From the NCBI RefSeq assembly GCF_964204645.1, contig NC_134027.1, positions 22,494,485-22,558,484 of the forward strand: a stretch of 64,000 nucleotides of DNA. Direction: 5' to 3'. This DNA comes from Tubulanus polymorphus (lineage: Eukaryota > Nemertea > Palaeonemertea > Tubulaniformes > Tubulanidae). Both the position numbers and the translations under genes were made by a program. Positions 13,101 through 23,574 of this stretch are shown here, one piece after another. Positions within the stretch are counted from its first letter, which is position 1, and every line of letters begins with the position of its first letter. The notes beneath the pieces were generated by a model. It worked only from the letters and a program-made list of their open reading frames with translations, searched no databases and was not told the DNA's origin.

Positions 13101-14495
13101 CCTCTCCATCCATCTGCACACCCCTGATTAACCCGTGGACAGGTGAAACTGCCTCGTAAGGATTTCTGCATTAACGCCGGATTTTCCGGCAAACTGTTTT
13201 CGTGCGATCTTTGCGTCGACGAGGGAACTAATTAGAACGATATCTTTAGTCAGAAATACGTCTATGGTAATTGCAAAGCTGTGAGTTTTGTCCCGGCTAA
13301 CTGAAATCTGGTGCAGACGAGCCACAACGGAATCAGCGGGTGACCCCCCTCTTCCGTATTACGGGAACGAGATGGCGTCGAGTGAAAAGAACATTTTTAA
13401 ACACGATATAAACGATTCTTCATAAAAAATGACTGCCTGGTAAGCTAAGAAGTAAGGAGGTTGCCGTCTTTCACGGTTCTACAGACCGGCAAAAGAAATT
13501 GTTAAAGCCGCTAAAGCATCATGTTATTTCCTGAATAATGTACGCCGATGTAAAATATCAAAATAGTACTATAGGTTAAGATCAAGTGTAGCCCACGATA
13601 GCTTTTGTTTTCAACGATAGATTATTTGACATAAATACACAATAATCATTCTTGAGAAAGTTAAGCTGCAATGAGTGATGGACACACATAACAGCAGGCT
13701 ACCTTTATACGCACATAGTAAGCCGACTATTTGCGAACTTATTGAAACCGAATGTCATTTAGTTCGAAGTATAGTGAAAAAAGTCGCGAACCACGCGATT
13801 GAGCACGGTCGCTGTAGTTCAGATCTTGGAGTATTTATCTTATTATTGTCAATAATTGTCAAGATATTACTACTCCAAGTTCATACCTGGTCCTATAAGA
13901 AGACCGATGCCATGTTCATGAGGATGGCTGTATAGAAACGTGGCTTCATGTACTAACCCGCTGTGACATTCAGCGTTTTCTTATTTTATTAGAGCAACGG
14001 TCATATTGCCATATGGAATCCAACTGGGTAACAACGCGAAATTTCTGCGAAAAAAAACTAATAACTATTCGCTTTCAGCCAGACGGTCATCAAGGGCACT
14101 TGGCCATTAAACTTGTCCTTGCGCCTTATTACCTTATTTTGTCGAGATTGGGGATTTTATTTGATCAAATGCCACGTTTTCAGTTCAAAGAGTCCTGGTG
14201 GTTTGGACTCGCCCTTCCATTTAGGATCAATCAGCAGCAAGAAAACAACCCATTCGGACATTTCACCGTCATACGTGTACTTGTAGTCCGGTTTTTTGTG
14301 CATTTTCTACGATGAACTTTCTCCTCGATATATCTGCTGTGAAGCGTAGACGATTGATAATGAAAAGAATTGGGAACGTGGGAGTATTGAACGTTTGAGG
14401 GGTGGTTCCTGAAAGGCACTAGATCACTCGTTGTGCATATGCATAGGCCTGTATTTTGAACGACGAGTAAAGATTGTTTATTCTTTTACTTCAGG

Positions 14496-15317
14496 ATGTC
14501 TACCGAGGATGATGTACCGGAATCTATATCGAGACCCAGACCGAAACCGAGAAGTACGGTCGACCAGTCGAACCCGGATCAGCCCGGCGCCATCGCCGCG
14601 CCGCCGATAATACCAAAGCCCAGAAAACTGAAAATCGCCGCTCCGAACTTCACTTTAGAAGACCTAGACCCGGCCGACGGTCAAATAGGACTCGACCCGG
14701 ATACCGGTAAGCTGGTATTGAATTTGGCGCCGGTGCCAGACGCGGAGTTCAGCTCGGAAGAGGCCGTCGAGACGACAGCCATTGCCCCGACCCGAACGCC
14801 TCAACAACGGTATCTACAAAACGGCGGCTGTACCAACAACAACAACGTCGAACCGAACGGAAATAATCGCCAACCGACAATTTGTTATCAAACCCCGCAC
14901 GGCCAGACGGCTACGACTAGAGAAAATGTCGTCAACGCCGTAGCCGACGGTTATCACGTGGTCGTCACGCCCGAGCGTACGTGGGTCGGTCAAGGCCGAA
15001 TTCTGAAGGAGAAAGACTTGAAGGTTTACAAGATATTGTCCGTCATTGCCATTTTGTTCTTCTTTCCGTCTGGACTACTGGCGTTGTACTACGCGCATAA
15101 GACGCATAAAGAGTTCTACGCCGGTTTAGAACGCGGCGAAGTCGACACGGCGAAAAAGATGGCGAAACGGTGCGAAAAGTGTCTAGTTTTAACCGTCATA
15201 TCGTGCATACTGTTGATAGCTTTGCTGGTGGCGATTTTCGGCAAAACGCCGCAAGAACGGAGTCGTAAACTTTCCCCCCACGCGGCGTCGTTTAGACACT
15301 TTTCCGACCACAGCTAG
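14496..15317 (+). CDS. CD225/dispanin family two-pass membrane protein
   Basis: A 273-residue open frame that starts two bases after a strong splice acceptor (polypyrimidine, then CAG at 14492-14494). The gene therefore has at least one upstream untranslated exon and a single coding exon. Residues 1-170 are Pro/Asn-rich and low-complexity, with PKPR motifs. Residues about 178-201 form a membrane segment, followed by the loop with PSGLLALYYAHKT and EFYAGLERGEV...AKKMAKRC, and a second membrane segment at about 229-249. That arrangement (short hydrophobic hairpin, conserved loop with a small Gly-containing turn and basic KR end) is the CD225 domain of IFITM, PRRT and SynDIG proteins, which sit in plasma, endosomal or synaptic membranes. 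The paired cysteines of IFITM proteins in the first segment are missing, so antiviral IFITM function should not be assumed. The family is clear; the subfamily is not. Confidence 0.85.
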   Translation: MSTEDDVPESISRPRPKPRSTVDQSNPDQPGAIAAPPIIPKPRKLKIAAPNFTLEDLDPADGQIGLDPDTGKLVLNLAPVPDAEFSSEEAVETTAIAPTRTPQQRYLQNGGCTNNNNVEPNGNNRQPTICYQTPHGQTATTRENVVNAVADGYHVVVTPERTWVGQGRILKEKDLKVYKILSVIAILFFFPSGLLALYYAHKTHKEFYAGLERGEVDTAKKMAKRCEKCLVLTVISCILLIALLVAIFGKTPQERSRKLSPHAASFRHFSDHS

Positions 15318-18300
15318 ATTCGAGTTAAGATTATATCGAGGACTGCAAAAAGCATGACAGATTATGATTTACTGTGATACACGTTGGACCACGTGAACCA
15401 CTGGTTCCGCATTTTATAGGGTATTTAACTCACCTCTTCAAGAATCTGGGTTAATTTCCATAGCGTTCTGCCGGGTAAGAATATTTGACTCTTCAAGGTT
15501 GAATATTTGAAAATTAACTATATTTTACCTCGGAATATTTATACTATAAGGAACTGGAAAGCTAATATATTCGACCATACAGTTGACACATACGTACTGT
15601 ATCTGGCTGCGGGGACCGTTGTGATAAACACGTATATAAACTTGTGTAATCGTGCACGCTAAACGTTTCGGTGTCCATGATCTAACCAAACAAAGGACTA
15701 GATAACTTGCTTAAATGATTTAGAGCCCTTGGATTTGGAAGCGAAATCCATAGATTCTAAAACATGGTCTCCCATATTACTTCGGGGGTGATTAGGGGAA
15801 TGCATATATATTTGGCGCTTATTTTCCTTCCGACAGGGGGGATGCGCGCAAGCTTCTTATATTTTAAATCTGCATATATTATGTAATTATGTGAATAACT
15901 TTGAATAATTTGTTTTTTTTCAAAATGGCGTCTGTGATGATGGATAATGTAATAAAAGATACATATCGGGAATTTCCTTAGTGCAAACCGATTAATTTTT
16001 AACTTCATTGAATATTCTAATGAGATGAACCGCCGGATGTATTGGTAATTCGACATGATTAGACCGAATTTCGGTATCTTCACACGCGAGAGTTGTGGCG
16101 CATTTAGTGAAGTGGGTAAAAACATTGTACCGGTAAATTATCGATTGCGGTGCGGTGGTAATTTATTTATGAATAAATATGAGAATTAACATAACTTAAT
16201 TCACGCTTATTGATATTGGCTTCGTTTTTCCAAATGTTTGCGGTTGGAGTTTTGAATCAGAAAAGAACAGGCTTTCGGGCCGGTTAGACCAGTTTTACTA
16301 TTATTTCAACGAAGTGGGTTGATTGGCAGAACTGGTGAATTACTAAAGAGTATAACATAATAAAGGAGATGTAAAGAAGCTTGTAAGTAAATCACATGAC
16401 ACTTGACGGCCAATATGGCGTCGTCGAGCCACAAAATCAGGCCTGTAGCCGGGCCAGTTATGTAGACTGGTATCAATTTTTATACCCAGGGGCTTATGAA
16501 GTGAGTTAACAGTCTATAAAACCGGCGCCAGGACTTCCAAGAGTGGGATCAAACCTATCCGAAAAGAGTAATTTCCTGTGTGAATCGGACGGACGAAAAG
16601 TAAATTATTGAAAGTAAAGAAATGCCCTTTTTATCATAATAACCCACACTTTGTCACCTTTTCAATGTTTTTTCTCTGCATAGACTTCAATGTATAGATT
16701 TCTCTTTCAATGTTTTCAATATTCTCTTATGACGAAATTTTCTTTTGTCAAGTAACATTCTTACGGCCCTTCGGCCACCACGCCTCCTCAGATGTCAGGG
16801 CACGAAAGCACACAGAGCGGATCTAGGAAAATTAGAAAGCCGGGGTCCAGAAGAAAAGAAAAGGCATTTTTCGGATGAAGCAGTCATTGTCAAAGGTCTA
16901 TGGGATTCTGCATGGTTCCACCCTTAGTTTTAGATATTTTTGAAGAATTCCGAAAGGTTGCAGGATGAGTGTCGAATTAACAGGTTTCAACGATATCAGT
17001 CTCGATGAAAATGGCCACCTCAATGGGAAGGCAGGGGTCCGGACCCCGAGACCATCCCTAAATCCGCTCTTCAAACCCTATAATTTCAACCCCCGACGCG
17101 GTTAGAGACCTAAACGAGCAGGATAGGTTGAATAACGAGTATATGAGTGATGTATATTAGATTGACGAGCATAAGCGTGTAAACTCCCGGATTACCGGAT
17201 CAGAAGGACATGATCGTCATCGGATTTAACAGTTAAATCCCCGCTCTACGAAATACACACACACGTCGAGACACAATATTTATCAACAAGCTGCACCAAT
17301 CTCAAATCGTTGCTCGCCATATTAAAAGCCACTTGGGCATCGAGGGATTTTCTACTTAAATAATTGAGCATGTTTCGATTGCTCACTGCACCCGAGGGAT
17401 GTTGAATTTCCACGCACGATAGTGTTTATCGGTGACAAGCACTCGCTACTGCTATACGTACGCGGCTTTCCTCTCTTCGCCGACGTTTGCGGATCGGCGT
17501 TGTGGCGTACGACGAACAATTTCATATAAATCAAACAGCGAATTAACTAAACACAATCTCGAGCCCCGTTCCCCCGAAAAAAACTTCAAGTATGATTTAC
17601 GACGAACGGAGGATAATGGATCGGGCTTTTTAAAAGTGTCAGCAATATACGACAAAACGCTTTAATTAACGATGAAATTATGAATTTATCGGATGCTTAT
17701 TTCGTGGACGTTTTCGTCGAAGCGACTCTTTAATCTATTTCACGATCGACGCAGGCATCTGTGACGTCAGCGTTTTTTGTTGTCGGACAAAATGTAGCGA
17801 GGGAACGTAGAAACTACTTGGCCTCAGCCCAACCATCAATATGGCGTCGTCATTTGGTTAAAGAACATCTTTCTATGAGTAAAATCCCAATATTAATGAA
17901 TTGATCTGAAAACTTTGTTTGAGATATTAGGAATATTTGGGGTGGTTGCAACCACCCTTCTTCAGTCTCAAAAGGCCATTTTACTTTTTTCTAGACCGAA
18001 GGAGAAATATTCATAATATTCTAAATAAACCTTTTAGATCAATTCACTTATTGTGGGATTTTACTCATCGTTTTATCACCGATGCCTCAAAATCTTTCTT
18101 TTGCACGCTTTTGCTTTATATTGCTGTTACATCGTTTGAATCCCTGTTTCACGACTGGATAGCGCTTGCTCTATATTTTCATTGTTAAGCTGTTGACAGA
18201 TCAGGCGAATCTATCGGGTGATTTGACTGTGCGTTTGAATTCGGAAGGCCGAGGTTGAAACGATTTGGCAAATTCGATACGAATACAGTATGTATTTTTT

Positions 18301-21300
18301 CGACGAATTTATTCGGTGGACGTGGTGATCACCAAAATTAGCAATCGTCGATTAGAAACCCGGCGATAATGTCCAGCGTGTTTGATTCGTGCGAATCGAT
18401 TCGAAGGCTAGACGATTTGCATCCTCGCTTGCCAGGGTTGATTACCTCCCGCCGAAGCTCACGCCAATGCAGTCCCTGGCCGCAGACCCTTACGGTCGGA
18501 CAGGTTGCCGCTGAGAAATCTTGGTCAATGTAATAGATCAATGCAGGGTATGCGGCCAGGGTTTGTGTTAGCGTAAGCTACGGCGGGAGGCAATCAAACC
18601 CTGGCAAGCAAGGACAGACAATTCGCTTGGCGTCCCTTGTGACACGCAGGCAAAATTCGGCTCAATAGTTTCCTGGTCGACAAACGAACGTTCACCACAA
18701 TAATCATGACCCGAGCACATTTGGTAAAGACAAAAAGAATTCCCCTGGTTTGGTTATCTGAGTAAGTCGACTATTGTCGAACTAAATGAAACCGAATGTC
18801 AGTTAGCCAGAACGATAGTCCGGAAATAGTTCGGAAATTAAGCGCATTCGGTTATTAGTACCGACCACTAGTCGACTAGATACGAAAACCGAATTTGGCC
18901 CTGGCTGTTGAGTCAAAGTAATTGTAGATGGAATGACCTTGACTTCCCATTAATAATACGAGATAAATGATGACGTCATATAGGGATTTTTATGGAGGAA
19001 GCCATCATATTTTTATAGATTAGTGTTTACGGAAAAACAGATTTCCAGCTAAAATCCTCCTGTAAAGCCAGACCTCTCGTCAATCCTGTGCAAATTCACC
19101 GCTTTACAAACACAACGAAACGATCTTGATAAATTAATATTCAAATATACGCGGCGATACTATATACACAGCTCGCCCTCGCATATACATACACACACCG
19201 CACCGCAGACGAATGATCAAACGATAGAATAAAACCCGTTTTGATTATAAAAACGAGGATTGACGGGGGAATCTTTGCGGCGAAGCCGATATCCGTTTAT
19301 GGGCATGAGACGAGTCTGAGGCGACTTCGGTGGTTCTTGGCGGAAATTAATTTCTCTCCCGATCGACACCTCGCCGAATATCAATGGCGCGAAGAAAAAT
19401 AACAGTCGCTCGCGACGACGGCCATATTTCCGACTGAAGAAATATGTATCACGTCTTGCGTAGGTTATGGTTATGGCTTGGTTATGTCACGGACGTATAG
19501 ATTAGATTTTTACGTCAATGGTTAGGTCAAGGTCCAATATAGATTTAGATATCATAGAAATTCCCACACCAATAGAAATAATCGAGTTCAAAATATTTCT
19601 TTAAGTTAACTGTTTATTCGACGTTTCGACTATATTCTAAAAGTCAGGATTCCTAGAGGTGGTAGCTATAAACCATCGACACTCAATTCAAAAATATGCT
19701 CATATCATCCTCGATGATTAAGTCACGCATATTTTGAGTTATGGATTCAAACTTAGGTTAAGCTATATAGGGTTTATCAAAATACCAATGGTGGAAACTT
19801 CCCCACCTTAATTTTGTGATTGTGTGCCTATTTGCATAGAGCCCGCATTAAGATCATGCAGACCTTACTGACATTGAAAAAAGTCGGATTTGGGGGTAAA
19901 AAAGATATCTCCAACTGGCAAAAACTAAATATTTCTATCTTTTTGAAACAGATCGCTTGTGCTGTTTAAAAAGCTGTATACACATTTTACACGAATGTGT
20001 CATCGCGAAGCCGATATACAAGAATTTGCGTTGCCTATTGATCTCTATTTTTCCTAGTCATGAGAAGTCGCGTATACAGCCATCTCAGCAGCCGATATAC
20101 TAGAATCTAACTCTAATTGGTGTAATGTCGAGAGCGTGAAATCCATCCACTCCGATCAAATGTTATTATCACTGACCGGCAGCTGCTCTCATGCTGTGGG
20201 ACGCTAAATAACTCGGCATCATTTCTCTGCGTTGATGAGGATGGATGTTGCAGTCATAAGATGCTCATATGATATGATCAAATTTGCGTCTACTTTGCAT
20301 ACGTTTAAATTTCGTAATCAAGATATGTGTGTATAGAACATCGAATTTTGTTGCAACAACGGGCAACTCATTCCTATTGCAGCAGGGTTGATTTTAATAA
20401 ATGTAATTATGATGCGTATACATAACTGATTAAACCTTTCTCATTTTCAGTCGCTTCATTGTCTTCTGTATGTTCAGAACACAAGAACTGGGTGATGTTG
20501 ATGTTAAGTAAAAAAAAAGTGGTTGAGATTGTGTATTTAGGCGCCAGTATTATTCTCTTATCTATGAATATCGTACAAGTTGAACCGTGCGATTCTTTGG
20601 TGAACAAAGTTTGAATATCAATTACCAATGGCGACCTCCTCGCTATCGGCGACTTCCATGATTTCGTAAAATTGCGATGATTTACTCGACAATGAGATTA
20701 CTGGGTATGATTTGGTCGACAGGGAACCCATACTTGAGTTACAGGTAAGTACCGACGATACGTTCAAAAAAAAAGAAAATTCTGCTGCCAATTTGACAGA
20801 GGCTTAGAAGAAATCCACATGTCACATGTCACACCACACGTGACGTTTGCTGTGTGTTGTATTCAAAATGATGGGGAGCTTGTCAAAAATATTTCAAAAG
20901 GATTGATCGTCGGGCATCGCAAACTGGTTTGGATACGGGAGCAGTCCAAGGCTGACGGTTTTGCTCTCTCTCTCTCAAGGTTGTGAAGGAGTGCTGTGCG
21001 GAAAGTTTGTATGCCGTCTTGACGTAGATAATATTTCACAGATCTCAATTCAATTGGTATAATAACACAAATAAACACAGATGTGCCATGACTACAATTT
21101 AGGTCCACCGCCGAATAAGACTTCGATCAATTGAAAATTTATCTCCATGTAAAAAATCTACTTCGTATACGTAATAGAAAATGAACGTTCTTGCAGAAAA
21201 TGTATCGATTTTCTTGTATTCCCGGGATGCTTTAAAAGGAAACCTGAACTTTGAATAGAAATTCAATGTGGTTGGTGTACTTGTTGTCACATCGTATAGT

Positions 21301-21681
21301 AATGTTTTGTTTTCAGACATCGAATATTACAGCGTCACGAACACATGTGTCCTCACAACATCTCTATCTACATTTGGCATTGATTGCGTAATGCGCATTA
21401 TTTATTCAAGTCTCATTCCATAACGGCAACGAATTTTCATACGGAATTTTGGCGGCAATTCTAAATCGGTTCTAGTAAACTGGGCGCCTTTCGTGTAGGT
21501 TACGGTGCAGCGTGTGAAATGCTGGGATAATTGTAGAGTCATACAGCAGTGGGCTGTTCTTAACGCGGCGTGTGAAATGTTAGGATAATCATGGGGTCGT
21601 GCAACGGTGAGCAATAGTTTGAGAGAAGCATTTCAGATTGTCACTGACGACGTATTGTCGTCGCAAACCATTTTGTTCTCC
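15318..21681. other. Intergenic region, one large foldback
   Basis: No exon is recognised between the CD225 gene and the GPCR. An AATAAA at 16172-16177 is the first clear poly(A) signal I noticed after the CD225 stop, about 850 nt downstream. The main structural feature is the inverted repeat at 18411-18632. The rest is AT-rich with no obvious repeats or protein-family motifs. Confidence 0.5.
18411..18632. mobile_element. Foldback element, arms about 75 bp
   Basis: The left arm (about 18411-18485) contains CCTCGCTTGCCAGGGTTGAT and CCTCCCGCCGAAGCTCACGC. The right arm (about 18553-18632) is its imperfect reverse complement, with GCGTAAGCTACGGCGGGAGG and CAAACCCTGGCAAGCAAGGA. Lone copies of the TCCTCGCTTGCCA end occur near 8322 and 60350, and related sequence lies near 11105 and 23650. 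This supports a dispersed MITE/foldback family. No coding sequence lies inside. Confidence 0.7.
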
Positions 21682-22896
21682 ATGGATAATGTTACCACCA
21701 TCAGCACTACAACTCGTAGAATATACCGCGCAACTTTGAAGACACCGGGTTATATCAAAGCCTTCAATACGATAACTTACTTCTTTTATGAATACAACAG
21801 ACCATTCAAATACGTGTTCTTGCTTCCATTGGGAAGTGTGTTTAACTTGCTGTCAATAATTCTACTGATTAAGTGTCGCAAATATCGGTCAGTTCGTTAC
21901 ACGTTCCCCTATCTCATAATTCTCGCGTTTTCTGACCAACTTGTCGTGTTGTTCGAGCTACAACATTTTGCATTTTATTTGAAAGACTTCGTAACATATC
22001 ACCTAGGATTTTACAGAGAATGCGACGCTTTCTATTTGTCATTCACTAAACACAGTAAACTATGTCCATCGCTTTACTATTTCTATTACTATTTCTACTA
22101 TCGGGCGAAATTGTTTCCTTCTTGCATATTCTTAAATCTGCTTTATAACCAGTCAAAATGTGTATCGAACTACACAGTTATAGTGATGGCTATCGAGAGA
22201 TTTGTTTCTATTCGTTTTCCTTTCTTTCACATGAAACATTTCACCGTCACGCGGCGTAAAATTGCAGTAGGTTTTGTTATCTTCTGGGCGTATCTTACAA
22301 ACTTGGATTCTGCGATTTTATACAAAGTTTATCTTCGTAAATCCCGCTTGCGCTACAATGAAACGTATTACTATTTTCAGTGTAAAACGTCAATCAACTT
22401 TATGCGTCCGCCCCAGCTCGCAGAAATAGAAGCTGCAAGAATATTTATACAAGATATATTTCCTGCTTTTGTTATTGTAATCTTATCAGTGTCAACTGCT
22501 GCATTACGTAATAAGAAATCTGAGCTGAGAGCAACGAAACCAGATCATCATCATCAATCTTCAGCTAGTAAAACTCTTCTAGTCGTTGTTTTGGTGTACG
22601 TTTTACTCGTTCTCTCACATGCTACGGCTAAATGCATCGACCAAATGTTGAGTTTCATTATAAATAAGCTTCGCCGTGATAACGGTATCAAGATCGACAT
22701 CACAAATCCTCATTTTAGGTTCTTTGTCAAGACTTTATGGTCCCAGTTAGAAAATTTCCTATTAACGTTTCGACATTTTGTGTTCTGCGTTAACTTTTTT
22801 ATATACATCGGAACATTAAAAGTTTTCAGAAGGCAATTCATTACATTATTTACTGGCCGTTGTTTTTGTAGAATGAAATTGAAACGGAACAGCTGA
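21682..22896 (+). CDS. Rhodopsin-like (class A) GPCR, intronless
   Basis: A 404-residue seven-helix receptor in one exon. I chose the ATG at 21682; the frame stays open 25 codons upstream but without an ATG. Visible landmarks: TM1 at about 44-65 with the G..xN pattern (Gly51, Asn55); TM2 with LAFSD (Asp85, the conserved sodium-site Asp); Cys148 placed 24 residues before the E-R-F motif (172-174) that replaces DRY; TM4 about 194-215; TM5 about 258-276 with Pro261; TM6 about 298-318 without the usual CWxP; and TM7 with N371-F-F-I-Y375 in place of NPxxY. N-glycosylation sequons lie at Asn3, Asn163 and Asn226. The overall pattern resembles the orphan FMRFamide/peptide-receptor-like expansions of lophotrochozoans; the ligand is unknown. 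The TM2-TM3 loop is unusually long and Tyr-rich (about 131-141). A poly(A) signal AATAAA follows at 22990-22995. Confidence 0.85.
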   Translation: MDNVTTISTTTRRIYRATLKTPGYIKAFNTITYFFYEYNRPFKYVFLLPLGSVFNLLSIILLIKCRKYRSVRYTFPYLIILAFSDQLVVLFELQHFAFYLKDFVTYHLGFYRECDAFYLSFTKHSKLCPSLYYFYYYFYYRAKLFPSCIFLNLLYNQSKCVSNYTVIVMAIERFVSIRFPFFHMKHFTVTRRKIAVGFVIFWAYLTNLDSAILYKVYLRKSRLRYNETYYYFQCKTSINFMRPPQLAEIEAARIFIQDIFPAFVIVILSVSTAALRNKKSELRATKPDHHHQSSASKTLLVVVLVYVLLVLSHATAKCIDQMLSFIINKLRRDNGIKIDITNPHFRFFVKTLWSQLENFLLTFRHFVFCVNFFIYIGTLKVFRRQFITLFTGRCFCRMKLKRNS

Positions 22897-22989
22897 AGTA
22901 GGCCTATTTGGTATGAATGTTTTCTAAAAAGAACTCGGATGTCATCTGTGATTGGTTTTCGGAGGTTGAAAAGTTATTTTCTTAACATT

Positions 22990-22995
22990 AATAAA
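22990..22995 (+). terminator. Candidate poly(A) signal of the GPCR gene
   Basis: An AATAAA hexamer lies 94 nt after the GPCR stop codon, a sensible distance for a compact intronless gene. A second AATAAA occurs about 140 nt further on. Confidence 0.5.
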
Positions 22996-23432
22996 TTTCC
23001 TGGATTGTTCAGCGCGTCGAATGAACTATACTTCTCGATAAACCTACGTAAGTAGTAAAAAGACTAAAATAGCATTGCTTTTCAGTCGTATATAAAACCA
23101 TAAAACAAGTAGCCTAAGGCTTTAGTTACTTTCAATAAATGAAATTACAAATTACGATGCGTTATATATTACAAATAAAACCGTCTTATTTTGTCTTCTT
23201 TTACGTCTCTTAGTCAAATCATATCCAGTTTCAAATCATGATTTCTCATTCTAAATGACTTCAGCGACTTGAATAGCCATCTCATCTTTGCTCACTTAAA
23301 ACGATGGTTAGATTATGATTCACACTACGTGCGACTCAATAATTTGAAACGTTTTCGTCCCGCAATATACGTCAACTCGTTATTAGCAACAAGGAGGTTA
23401 ATAAATGATGTCTCCTCTTTTCGTTATAAATA

Positions 23433-23574
23433 CAGTCAACCCCCGATATACCGCCCACATCGGCGCAGAGCGATTTTGGCGTTATAGAGAGTATGGCGTA
23501 TATCGGGGGTGGTTTACTATGTATTTGTATTGAGATGGGTGGTGGTGGGGAGCGGTATATCGGGGGTTTGACTG
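23433..23574. mobile_element. Tc1/mariner-type (pogo-like) MITE with TA duplication
   Basis: A 142-bp element begins CAGTCAACCCCCGATATACC and ends with the reverse complement, GGTATATCGGGGGTTTGACTG, apart from one inserted base. The terminal inverted repeats are 22-23 bp. The dinucleotide TA stands immediately outside both ends (23431-23432 and 23575-23576), the target duplication expected of Tc1/mariner and pogo elements. A third, internal copy of the inverted-repeat motif sits near 23500. It cannot encode a transposase. Confidence 0.85.

Larger units (their letters stand above)
8276..14493. other. Intergenic region without recognised exons
   Basis: I see no convincing coding exon. Short hydrophobic frames (for example near 8549-8740) have no family signature. 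The region contains one foldback element near 9.8-10.2 kb, a CTCCCT-type simple repeat near 13.0 kb, and single copies of the dispersed motif GGATCCTCGCTTGCCA near 8322. The 5' untranslated exon of the CD225 gene, implied by the splice acceptor in front of its ATG, should lie somewhere here but was not located. Confidence 0.5.

Noticed and set aside
12817-13192. Arg/Glu/Gly-rich and Pro/Ser-rich frames
   Set aside because: They are produced by the CTCCCT simple repeat; no flanking coding signal.
15757-16125. 122-codon minus-strand frame
   Set aside because: Composition follows the AT-rich background and no family motif is seen.
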